From assembly GCF_002222595.2 (NCBI RefSeq), contig NZ_CP022413.2, positions 1,628,001 through 1,692,000 of the forward strand: DNA of 64,000 nt, read 5' to 3'. The DNA comes from Blautia hansenii DSM 20583. GTDB lineage: Bacteria > Bacillota > Clostridia > Lachnospirales > Lachnospiraceae. The notes under the pieces were generated by a model. That model was not told where the DNA came from. It saw only the letters and a program-made list of their open reading frames with translations, and did not search any database. This document shows positions 17,732 through 25,175 of this stretch, one piece after another (within the stretch, counting starts at the first letter, position 1; the number at the start of each line of letters is the position of its first letter). A program made the translations under genes and the position numbers.

Positions 17732-18996
17732 GCCCCTCTCTTTAACAGCCCTTTTCTGTTCCATAAAATTCTGTTATAAACTCTATGTGCCCATACGGAA
17801 GCTTCTTTCTCTGCCTCCTGACGTTTCAGCACTTCTTTGTATAAGCTTTCTGCCATTGTACAGAAATTCCATGTGGAATAGAGATAAGCGGTTTCTTTTG
17901 CCCTTAATCCCATTTCCGCTTTTCTTGTTTCATCCTCCAGAATATATTCTAAGTGCATTTTAAAGTATTCGTAAGTTTCATATTGGAAACCATTATACCC
18001 ATCTGTGATTACCTGATTTAGACATTCATCCTTACGGCACAGCGCCGGTCTTCCGCTGGCTAAGGCTTCAATGTAAGTAATTCCCTGTGTCTCACTGTTA
18101 GAGGCACATACAAAAACGTCTCCTAACTGATAGTAAATTCCCACGTCCTGTGGATTTACCATACCTGTAAAAATTACTTTTCCTGTCAAGGACAAGCTCT
18201 CGCTGATTTTTTCCAGCCGTTCTCTGTCAGGACCGTCTCCTACGATTAAAAGTGTTAAATTCTGTTTTTCTTCCTCATAGATAAGACGGGCAAAATAATT
18301 TAAGATTTCTTCCAGATTTTTCTCTTTTGCCAATCTTCCTACACTGACAAGCACCTTATTTTCAAGAGGAATGTTCCATTTCTTTTTCAGATTTTCACAT
18401 TCTGATTTAGACATTCTGTTTTGAAAATTTTTTAAATCAATTCCCGTAGGTATAACAGAAATCGGTTCTTCTACTTCATACTTTTCTAAAATTTTTTCTA
18501 CTTTTTCCGTAGGTACAATTACCTGATTTGTTTTATTTAAAATACTTCTGGAAAGCTGTGCAACGATTTTTTTCTCAAAAGCTGCCCCAAGCTTATAGGA
18601 GGACAAGCCTCCGGGAAGATAATGGATATAATCTTCATAAATCGTATGATAAGTATGAAGCAATGGACATTTACATTTCTTACTGATTTTCACTGCGTAA
18701 GAAAAAGTCATAAATTCGCACTGAGAATGTACAATGTCCGGTTTCCAGTCAATCAATTCCTGAATAAATCTTTCCACATGAGGAAGAACCGCTCTTGCGT
18801 TGGGATAAATCATTTCCAGATTTAAAGATTTTATGTAATATACATTTTCCTTTCGATAAGACTCATAAGTCGGTGATAATGTCAAAACTTTTACTTCATG
18901 TCCTCTTTCTTCCAATTCTTTCTTTAAATTCACAACGGATGTCACTACTCCGTTGACAATCGGCTTGTACCAATCACTTGTTAATAATATCTTCAT
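17728..18996 (-). CDS. GT4 glycosyltransferase, 1,2-diacylglycerol 3-glucosyltransferase-like
   Basis: 422 aa. The start MKILLTSDWYKPIVNGVVTSV is typical of monoglucosyl-diacylglycerol synthases, followed by HTYHTIYEDYIHY and VIPTGIDLKNF. The C-terminal GT4 motif ASNSETQGITYIEALASGRPAL is intact. It would act on the inner face of the membrane, transferring glucose from UDP-glucose to diacylglycerol, giving the membrane glycolipid that often anchors lipoteichoic acid. First gene of a three-gene operon with a second GT and a VTT protein. Substrate assignment is by family resemblance. Confidence 0.85.
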   Translation of the reverse strand: MKILLTSDWYKPIVNGVVTSVVNLKKELEERGHEVKVLTLSPTYESYRKENVYYIKSLNLEMIYPNARAVLPHVERFIQELIDWKPDIVHSQCEFMTFSYAVKISKKCKCPLLHTYHTIYEDYIHYLPGGLSSYKLGAAFEKKIVAQLSRSILNKTNQVIVPTEKVEKILEKYEVEEPISVIPTGIDLKNFQNRMSKSECENLKKKWNIPLENKVLVSVGRLAKEKNLEEILNYFARLIYEEEKQNLTLLIVGDGPDRERLEKISESLSLTGKVIFTGMVNPQDVGIYYQLGDVFVCASNSETQGITYIEALASGRPALCRKDECLNQVITDGYNGFQYETYEYFKMHLEYILEDETRKAEMGLRAKETAYLYSTWNFCTMAESLYKEVLKRQEAEKEASVWAHRVYNRILWNRKGLLKRGA

Positions 18997-19135
18997 AAGA
19001 GTTCCCCCTTTTGTCTTCTTTTAAGTTACTTTTATCTTAATGGAGATATTTAAAGAGAACAGCCATAGCTTTTTAAAGTTTTTCTAAAGATTAAAAAAAG
19101 AATTCTGCAACAATGTAATTTCCTAATTACATGAA

Positions 19136-19179
19136 AAAGAACCACAAGTTTCCTATAAGAAGAAAACTTATGGTTCTTT
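19136..19179 (-). terminator. Terminator after the hydrogenase gene
   Basis: AAAAGAACCATAAGTTTT pairs with AAACTTGTGGTTCTTT (one mismatch) and runs into TTTTC on the minus strand, just after the stop at 19183. Confidence 0.88.
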
Positions 19180-19182
19180 TCT

Positions 19183-20688
19183 TTAATCTAATTGAATTTC
19201 CGCTAATTCAGCCGGTGGCAACTGTTTGGAAGACGCCTGCTGATATTTTTTCAGTTCTGCCGCTGCTTTTGTAAACGGTATATTGGTTCCGGCTCCTGCC
19301 ATACAGCCTCCCGGACATCCCATACCTTCAATCATGCAGCCTTTTAATTTTCCTGCTTTTGCTTTTGTCAAAAGCTTTTTACATTCGCTTAATCCTTCCG
19401 CATGCTCAATATGCACTTCCACTTCAGGATAATATTCTTTCAGGCAATCTCCCACTGCACTGGAAACTCCACCGGAAACAGCATATCCCCTTCCTGCTGC
19501 CGTTGCATTGTGGAAAGAGCTGTCTCCTTCGCACTCTTTTGGTTCAATCTCTTTTGCTTCAAACATTCCCGCTAATTCTTCAAATGTAATAACAAAATCC
19601 ACATCACTTCTGACACTTGTTCTGGAAGCCTCCAACTTTTTAGACGCACATGGTCCGATAAACACTACCTGTGCATCGGGATATTCCTTTTTAATGGTTC
19701 TGGCAGTTGCCACCATCGGTGTTAATTCCTGAGAAATATTCTCAATCATATCCGGGAAGAACTTTTTCGCCATCATAATCCATGACGGACAGCAGGAAGT
19801 AAGTAAAAACGGAAGCTCTCCTGTGCTGACTTTTTCTGCATAGTGATGCGCTTCTGCTACCGCTCCAATGTCTGCACCTAAAGCTACTTCATAAACCTCT
19901 GAAAATCCCAATTTCAAAAGCGCTGCTTTTAATTTTCTCGGAGTTACTTCGTCTCCAAACTGTCCTACAAAAGCCGGTGCAACCTCTGCAATAATCTGTT
20001 TTCCCTCTTTTAAAGCGTGTGCCAACTGGAAAATCTGAGATTTATCAGAAATAGCCCCAAAAGGACAGCTTACCATACACATACCGCAAGAAACACATTT
20101 CTCATTGTTAATCGTTGCCCTTCCCATTTCATCACTTTCAATGGCATTGACACCGCAAGCTCTTGCACAGGGACGTTCCTTCTTAGCAATGGCATCGTAA
20201 GGACAGACGCTTTTACATTTTCCGCACTTGATACATTTTTCCTGATCAATGACAGATTTTCCCTTTATAATGGAAATCGCACCTTTGGGGCAAATTTCTT
20301 TACACGGATGAGCTACGCATCCCCTGCACATATTGGAAACCTCATACATTTTTGTCTCGCAGGCATCACAGGCAGAAGGAATAACCTGCATCAGCGGCGG
20401 TTCATAATATTTTTCATCGATATTGCTGGCTTCTAAGCCGGAAGTAATATGAACGGCTGTATTTTCCGGTCTTAAAGACATTCCCATTGCCAGACGTACT
20501 CGTTCACTGGCTACCGCTCTTTCCCGATAAATACTTTCTCTGTAAGTCGCTCTTTCTTTTACGATTTTATAAGGTATTGCTTCAATATCTGCTACCAGTG
20601 TTTCATCCGATGACTGAAAACCGGCTTTTGCAATTTCTTTAAATACTTTTCGGCGAATCCGTTTTACGTTTGTATCTAAACCTCTCAT
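19183..20688 (-). CDS. [FeFe] hydrogenase, group B type
   Basis: 501 aa. N-terminal region with 8 or more cysteines; two 4Fe-4S ferredoxin motifs are clear at about 152-163 (CIKCGKCKSVCP) and 198-209 (CVSCGMCMVSCP). The H-cluster domain has L1 TSCCPSW (297-303), L2 GPCASKKLE (345-353) and L3 EGMGCPGGCMAG (454-465). L2 lacks the Met of MPC seen in group A, and the overall layout fits group B. It catalyses reversible proton reduction in the cytosol. It is monocistronic, so the physiological electron donor is not apparent; HydEFG maturases are not in the window. Confidence 0.93.
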   Translation of the reverse strand: MRGLDTNVKRIRRKVFKEIAKAGFQSSDETLVADIEAIPYKIVKERATYRESIYRERAVASERVRLAMGMSLRPENTAVHITSGLEASNIDEKYYEPPLMQVIPSACDACETKMYEVSNMCRGCVAHPCKEICPKGAISIIKGKSVIDQEKCIKCGKCKSVCPYDAIAKKERPCARACGVNAIESDEMGRATINNEKCVSCGMCMVSCPFGAISDKSQIFQLAHALKEGKQIIAEVAPAFVGQFGDEVTPRKLKAALLKLGFSEVYEVALGADIGAVAEAHHYAEKVSTGELPFLLTSCCPSWIMMAKKFFPDMIENISQELTPMVATARTIKKEYPDAQVVFIGPCASKKLEASRTSVRSDVDFVITFEELAGMFEAKEIEPKECEGDSSFHNATAAGRGYAVSGGVSSAVGDCLKEYYPEVEVHIEHAEGLSECKKLLTKAKAGKLKGCMIEGMGCPGGCMAGAGTNIPFTKAAAELKKYQQASSKQLPPAELAEIQLD

Positions 20689-20778
20689 CTTTAATTCCTT
20701 TCCATTCTATTCTAAATATACCGCACAGCAATCATATCTATTTTCCAAAAAGATTGCAAGAAAATTCAGGTATTTTAT

Positions 20779-20806
20779 TTCATACAATTACAATTTATGG
20801 TATACT
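20779..20806 (+). promoter_or_regulatory. Probable promoter of the TraX-like gene
   Basis: TTCATA, 16-nt spacer, TATACT. The -10 is good and the -35 is weak. It lies about 50 bases before the ATG of the acyltransferase gene. Confidence 0.5.
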
Positions 20807-20858
20807 TACAAACTAGTGCAACACAAAACAAGTAAAAACCACTCGGAAAGGATTTCTT

Positions 20859-21626
20859 ATGAAAGCAAATTTTTCTCTATCAAAGAAGCAATTACTTCCA
20901 CCTGTACTGACTTCAGGTGCATTAAAATGGATTGCTCTTATTACCATGTTTATAGACCATATTGGAGCGATTATATTAGAAAAGGGTGCAATTTCTGCTT
21001 ACAATCAGGGACTTTCCTCTGCATTTTCCTATGATACCAGCGTCTTTCTTTCAAAACTGGATTTTTTTATTCGTCAAATTGGGCGCATTTCCTTTCCTAT
21101 TTTCTGTTTTCTCTTGGTAGAAGGCTTTTATCATACCTCCAACAGAAAAAAATATGCTCTGCGCCTTTTCCTGTTCGCCTGTATTTCAGAAATTCCTTTT
21201 GATTTATGCTTTCGTGGAAAAATCTTGGAATTTTCCTATCAAAATGTCATGTTCACTTTGCTTATTGGTTTTCTGACTATGTGGGCAATAGAAATCTTAA
21301 AAGAAAAAAAAGAAATCCTCGGTATCATTCCTGCTGTCCTTGGAATTTTAACCGGATTTCTCTTTCATGCAGATTATAACTGGAAAGGAATTGTCCTTAT
21401 ACTTGTTTTATATGTTTTTTATTTCTATCCTGTGGAAAAAACCATTGCGGGATGTCTGGCGTTATATTGGGAGGCAACAGCGTGTCTGGCTTTTATTCCG
21501 ATAAACCTTTATAATCATAAAAAAGGAAACGGACCGAAATATTTCTTTTACTTTTTCTATCCGGTTCATCTCCTTATTCTATTTCTTATTCGATATGCTC
21601 TCTTTGGTCTTCCGGCAATGTCATAA
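20859..21626 (+). CDS. TraX-family membrane acyltransferase-like protein
   Basis: 255 aa with seven or more hydrophobic segments. The TraX family pattern is clear: LKWIALITMFIDHIG near the N-terminus, RQIGRISFPIFCFLLVEGFYHT, RLFLFACISEIPFDL, and NVMFTLLIG. TraX acetylates F-pilin in conjugative plasmids, but chromosomal TraX homologues without transfer genes are common in Firmicutes and their substrate is unknown. No other conjugation gene is present here. AAAGGA precedes the ATG and a terminator follows the gene. Confidence 0.9.
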   Translation: MKANFSLSKKQLLPPVLTSGALKWIALITMFIDHIGAIILEKGAISAYNQGLSSAFSYDTSVFLSKLDFFIRQIGRISFPIFCFLLVEGFYHTSNRKKYALRLFLFACISEIPFDLCFRGKILEFSYQNVMFTLLIGFLTMWAIEILKEKKEILGIIPAVLGILTGFLFHADYNWKGIVLILVLYVFYFYPVEKTIAGCLALYWEATACLAFIPINLYNHKKGNGPKYFFYFFYPVHLLILFLIRYALFGLPAMS

Positions 21627-21646
21627 GTACCTTGCACTTCTGTCTT

Positions 21647-21681
21647 CGAGGCTGCCACAACAGCCTCGGCTCTTTTCTTCG
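21647..21681 (+). terminator. Terminator after the TraX-like gene
   Basis: CGAGGCTG and CAGCCTCG form an 8-bp stem around CCACAA, followed by GCTCTTTTCTT on the plus strand. Confidence 0.75.
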
Positions 21682-21698
21682 TTGATAGGGAAATGTTT

Positions 21699-22304
21699 TT
21701 ATAAATCTTCTGCTTTATATATGAAATATCCCTCATAATAGTAACTATGGTCTATTCCCTTCATATACACTTCTCTGTTTTCTACTTTATCAGTCAAAGC
21801 CTGTTTCAATATATATTTTATTTCAATATCTTTTATCGGACTTCTTTCCATTGCAAGTAGATAATCTTCTTTATCAACAACACTCCAATCAATAACCATG
21901 TTTAACTCTTTTTTCAAAATTAAATCAAGCCATATTCTTGTGCTTCTGCCATTCCCTTCTCGGAATGGATGCGCTATATTCATCTCTACATATTTTTCAA
22001 TAATTTCCTCAAATGTTGACTGTGGCATCTTCTCAATATTTTCAATAGCTGCCTGCAAATACATCACCGGTGCAAATCGAAAATTTCCTTTTGCAACATT
22101 TACAGTTCGTACTTTTCCTGCAAACTCATATATATCGCCAAATAAATATCTATGAATGGCTGCAAGCATCTGAAATGTTCCTACTTCATAATTATCCAAA
22201 TATCCATTTTCAAATAATTCAACTGCTTTTTTCTTACTTATCTTTTCTTCCATTCTGGCTAATTCTGTGGAGTCTGTGATATCCAGTTTATTTTCTAAAG
22301 TCAT
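21699..22304 (-). CDS. Fic-domain AMPylase, class III (self-inhibited)
   Basis: 201 aa. The catalytic Fic motif [12 protein letters not shown] starts at His112 and is complete, so it should transfer AMP to target hydroxyls. The flap region [10 protein letters not shown] is present. Near the C-terminus SYYYEG (Ser187, Glu191) fits the [S/T]xxxE[G/N] inhibitory helix, placed as in Neisseria NmFic, which defines class III Fic proteins regulated by oligomer state. The ATG at 22304 has AAAGGGG at good spacing. NmFic-like enzymes are reported to AMPylate gyrase/topo IV subunits; the target here is not known. No separate antitoxin gene is adjacent, as expected for this class. Confidence 0.92.
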   Translation of the reverse strand: MTLENKLDITDSTELARMEEKISKKKAVELFENGYLDNYEVGTFQMLAAIHRYLFGDIYEFAGKVRTVNVAKGNFRFAPVMYLQAAIENIEKMPQSTFEEIIEKYVEMNIAHPFREGNGRSTRIWLDLILKKELNMVIDWSVVDKEDYLLAMERSPIKDIEIKYILKQALTDKVENREVYMKGIDHSYYYEGYFIYKAEDL

Positions 22305-22378
22305 ACTTTCCCCTTTCACCCTAATATAGTTTTGGAGCGGAATTCCGAAAATCCCGCCCCAATCATTAGCATAGAGCT

Positions 22379-22654
22379 TTATGTAATCGCACTGATAATT
22401 CTTTTGCCAAACAGCTTCATGTCTATTGACAGTATGCCCTTCCCATATACTTCATGATTATACTTTTCAATCTCAACAGTATATCCTAAACCTTGATATG
22501 TTCCTGAACCGCTTTCATCAATAATATCCTTTTGGACAACAAATATCGGTTCTTCAAAGGAAGAACATCGAAAATAATCTGTGAGAAACATAGTACCCCA
22601 TAAAGCAGCTAATACAATAATAATTGTTAAACAAATATTTTTTAACTTTTTCAT
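22379..22654 (-). CDS. Small single-pass membrane protein, hypothetical
   Basis: 91 aa. One N-terminal membrane helix (about residues 7-25) after MKKLKN, then an extracytoplasmic beta-rich domain with [18 protein letters not shown]. Similar short proteins with a GSGTYxGLGY core are scattered in Firmicutes, without a known role. GAGGGTGAG precedes the ATG. It is likely in one transcript with the following small membrane protein gene upstream of it. Confidence 0.7.
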   Translation of the reverse strand: MKKLKNICLTIIIVLAALWGTMFLTDYFRCSSFEEPIFVVQKDIIDESGSGTYQGLGYTVEIEKYNHEVYGKGILSIDMKLFGKRIISAIT

Positions 22655-22694
22655 CTGCTCACCCTCTTAGCATATTAGATAATAGGTTTCCGCA

Positions 22695-22952
22695 CTAATA
22701 TTTTTTAATGGTCTTTAAATAAGTTCCCACAAGAAAACTCATAATTATAACACTAATTACCAAATAAAGAGGTTCAAAATAGTTCATATAACCGCCTATT
22801 CCCGAATTGATAAAACTTGCAATTCCGGTCATTACAACATATAATGCCAATAAAACTGTCATATTTTTCAGCATTTTCAGAAACAGCGCTTTCGTGGATT
22901 TTGTTTTATAAAATCCAATCATAGAATAAGTCAAAATCTTCTCTTTCTTCAA
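22695..22952 (-). CDS. Small two-helix membrane protein, hypothetical
   Basis: 85 aa from a TTG start at 22952 that follows AAAGGGGGT; a further in-frame TTG 24 nt upstream has no ribosome site, and no ATG precedes the conserved-looking part. Two membrane helices are visible, about LLALYVVMTGIASFI and LYLVISVIIMSFLVG, with a lysine-rich N-terminus. Not recognised. It starts just after the ilvA stop and may be read through from that gene. Confidence 0.55.
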   Translation of the reverse strand: MKKEKILTYSMIGFYKTKSTKALFLKMLKNMTVLLALYVVMTGIASFINSGIGGYMNYFEPLYLVISVIIMSFLVGTYLKTIKKY

Positions 22953-22980
22953 AATACCCCCTTTACCTTCTTCCAAAGGA

Positions 22981-24192
22981 TTATAAGCTTGCCATTTTCA
23001 GTTTCGGACGATATCCTTCTTCCTCTAATGCTTTCATAATTTCCTGCTTATGCTCTGTGCCAAAAGCTTCCAAAGTAATTTTTAATTCCACTGCCGCTGT
23101 TCTGTTAGTGCTTACAAACTGGTTATGCTCCAGTTTAATAACATTGCCCTGATGTTTTGCAATTACAGCAGCCACACGCACCAATTCGCCCGGTTTATCT
23201 GGAAGAAGTACGGAAACAGTGAAAATTCTGTCTCTGGCAATGAGACCGTTTTGTACCACAGATGCCATGGTAATTACGTCCATGTTTCCGCCACTTAAAA
23301 TGGACACTACCTTTTTATTCTGGAATTTCAGATGCTTTAACGCTGCCACCGTAAGAAGTCCTGAATTTTCTACAATCATCTTGTGATTTTCTACCATATC
23401 CAAGAAGGCAACAACCAATTCTTCATCTTTTACTGTGATGATTTCATCTACATTTTTCTGAATGTATGGGAAAATTTTCTCTCCCGGACGTTTGACTGCT
23501 GTACCGTCTGCAATGGTGTTCACCGTAGGAAGCGTCATAACTTCGCCGTTTAAGATAGATGCCTGCATGCAGTTTGCACCTTCCGGCTCTACTCCGATAA
23601 CTTTAATATTAGGATTTAAAAGTTTTACCAAAGTGGAAACACCTGTTGCCAGACCGCCTCCTCCGATAGGCACTAAAACATAATCTACCAGAGGCAGCTC
23701 CTTGATAATCTCCATGGCAATAGTTCCCTGTCCGGTTGCCACAGCAGGGTCATCAAAAGGATGGATAAAAGTATAGCCATGCTTTTCTGCCAGCTCATAA
23801 GCGTGGGCACATGCTTCATCATATACATCTCCGTGAAGAATAACTTCTGCTCCGTAGCTCTTTGTTCTCTCCACTTTAATCAGCGGTGTGGTTGTTGGCA
23901 TTACAATGACCGCTTTTGCTCCAAAAGCCTTTGCGGCATAAGCCACGCCCTGTGCGTGATTTCCCGCAGATGCCGTAATCAAGCCTTTTGCTCTTTCTTC
24001 CTCTGAAAGAGTGCTGATTTTATAATAAGCTCCTCTGATTTTATAAGCACCTGTCACCTGCATATTTTCCGGTTTTAAATAAACCTTGTTTCCTGTACTT
24101 TTACTGAAATAATCACTGTATACAAGCTTTGTTTCCTGTGTTACCTGTTTTACTACTTCTGAGGCTTCTTCAAATTTTTCTAATGTAAGCAT
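22981..24192 (-). CDS. ilvA: Threonine ammonia-lyase with ACT domain
   Basis: 403 aa, PLP fold type II. The Schiff-base lysine is in TGAYKIRGA, and the PLP phosphate loop is the GGGGLATG region. A C-terminal ACT domain starts near residue 330 (FTVSVLLPDKPGELVRVAAV). It deaminates threonine to 2-oxobutyrate, for isoleucine synthesis or catabolism; the length and single ACT fit the shorter IlvA/TdcB type. Two ATGs are 6 nt apart; the second is chosen because GGGGAG sits right against the first. The gene is 20 nt downstream of ftsY, so it may be co-transcribed with the cell-division/SRP block. Confidence 0.93.
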   Translation of the reverse strand: MLTLEKFEEASEVVKQVTQETKLVYSDYFSKSTGNKVYLKPENMQVTGAYKIRGAYYKISTLSEEERAKGLITASAGNHAQGVAYAAKAFGAKAVIVMPTTTPLIKVERTKSYGAEVILHGDVYDEACAHAYELAEKHGYTFIHPFDDPAVATGQGTIAMEIIKELPLVDYVLVPIGGGGLATGVSTLVKLLNPNIKVIGVEPEGANCMQASILNGEVMTLPTVNTIADGTAVKRPGEKIFPYIQKNVDEIITVKDEELVVAFLDMVENHKMIVENSGLLTVAALKHLKFQNKKVVSILSGGNMDVITMASVVQNGLIARDRIFTVSVLLPDKPGELVRVAAVIAKHQGNVIKLEHNQFVSTNRTAAVELKITLEAFGTEHKQEIMKALEEEGYRPKLKMASL

Positions 24193-24212
24193 GTGCATCT
24201 CCCCACTCTCTT

Positions 24213-25166
24213 TTAGTCTTCCTGTGTATTGTTTTCCATGTTAAACAGGGCATTTACAAATTCGTCGGAATTAAACTTCTGCAAATCATCAATGCCTTCA
24301 CCCACTCCGATATATTTTACCGGAATGTCCAATTCTGACTGAATTGCCACTGCAATACCGCCTTTTGCCGTACCGTCCAGCTTTGTAAGAATAATTCCCG
24401 TAACATTTGCCACTTCGTTAAACTGACGTGCCTGAGCAAGGGCATTTTGTCCTGTTGTACCGTCTAAAACAACCAGCGTTTCCAAATATGCTTCCGGATA
24501 TTCTTTTTCGATAATGCGGTAAATCTTGCGAAGCTCTTCCATAAGGTTCTTCTTGTTGTGAAGTCTTCCTGCTGTATCGCAAATCAAAACATCCGCATTT
24601 CTGGCTTTCGTAGCTGCAATGGCATCATATACCACAGAAGCCGGATCTGCTCCGTCCTGACCGCCGATAAGCTCCACACCGGCTCTGTTCGCCCACTGTG
24701 TAAGCTGCTCTCCCGCTGCTGCACGGAAGGTATCTGCCGCCGCCATAATCACTTTTTTCCCTTGTCCTTTCAGCTTTCCTGCCAGTTTTCCCACAGAAGT
24801 GGTCTTACCCACTCCGTTAACGCCGATTACCAGAATAACGGATTTGCGGTTTTCAAACTCATAAGCAGTTTCTCCTACCTGCATCTGCTCCTTAATACTG
24901 TCCATAAGAAGCTTTTTACACTCCATCGGTTCTTTGATATGCTGTTTTGACACCTGCTCCTTTAAGCGCTCAATAATCGCTGTTGTGGTATTGATACCAA
25001 GGTCGCCCATTACTAAAATTTCTTCGATTTCTTCGTAAAAATCATCGTCAATACTGGAATATCCGCTGAAAATAGAGTCAATTCCCGAAACAATATTTTC
25101 TCTTGTTTTGGAAAGTCCCTCTACCAGTCGCTTAAAAAATCCCTTCTTTTCTTTTCCTTCTGCCAT
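24213..25166 (-). CDS. ftsY: Signal recognition particle receptor FtsY
   Basis: 317 aa SRP GTPase. N-terminal helical N domain, then G domain with P-loop GVNGVGKTTSVGKLA, DTFRAAAGEQL, DTAGRLHNK and TKLDGTAKGG. The acidic A domain is almost absent, as is usual in Firmicutes. FtsY docks the ribosome-SRP complex at the membrane. AGGAGG precedes the ATG and it lies 9 nt after smc, the standard rnc-smc-ftsY order. Confidence 0.98.
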   Translation of the reverse strand: MAEGKEKKGFFKRLVEGLSKTRENIVSGIDSIFSGYSSIDDDFYEEIEEILVMGDLGINTTTAIIERLKEQVSKQHIKEPMECKKLLMDSIKEQMQVGETAYEFENRKSVILVIGVNGVGKTTSVGKLAGKLKGQGKKVIMAAADTFRAAAGEQLTQWANRAGVELIGGQDGADPASVVYDAIAATKARNADVLICDTAGRLHNKKNLMEELRKIYRIIEKEYPEAYLETLVVLDGTTGQNALAQARQFNEVANVTGIILTKLDGTAKGGIAVAIQSELDIPVKYIGVGEGIDDLQKFNSDEFVNALFNMENNTQED

Positions 25167-25175
25167 TCTTACCTC

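Noticed and set aside
20859..21626. TraX-like gene as sign of a conjugative element
   Set aside because: No relaxase, coupling protein, integrase or repeats nearby; solo chromosomal TraX homologues are common.
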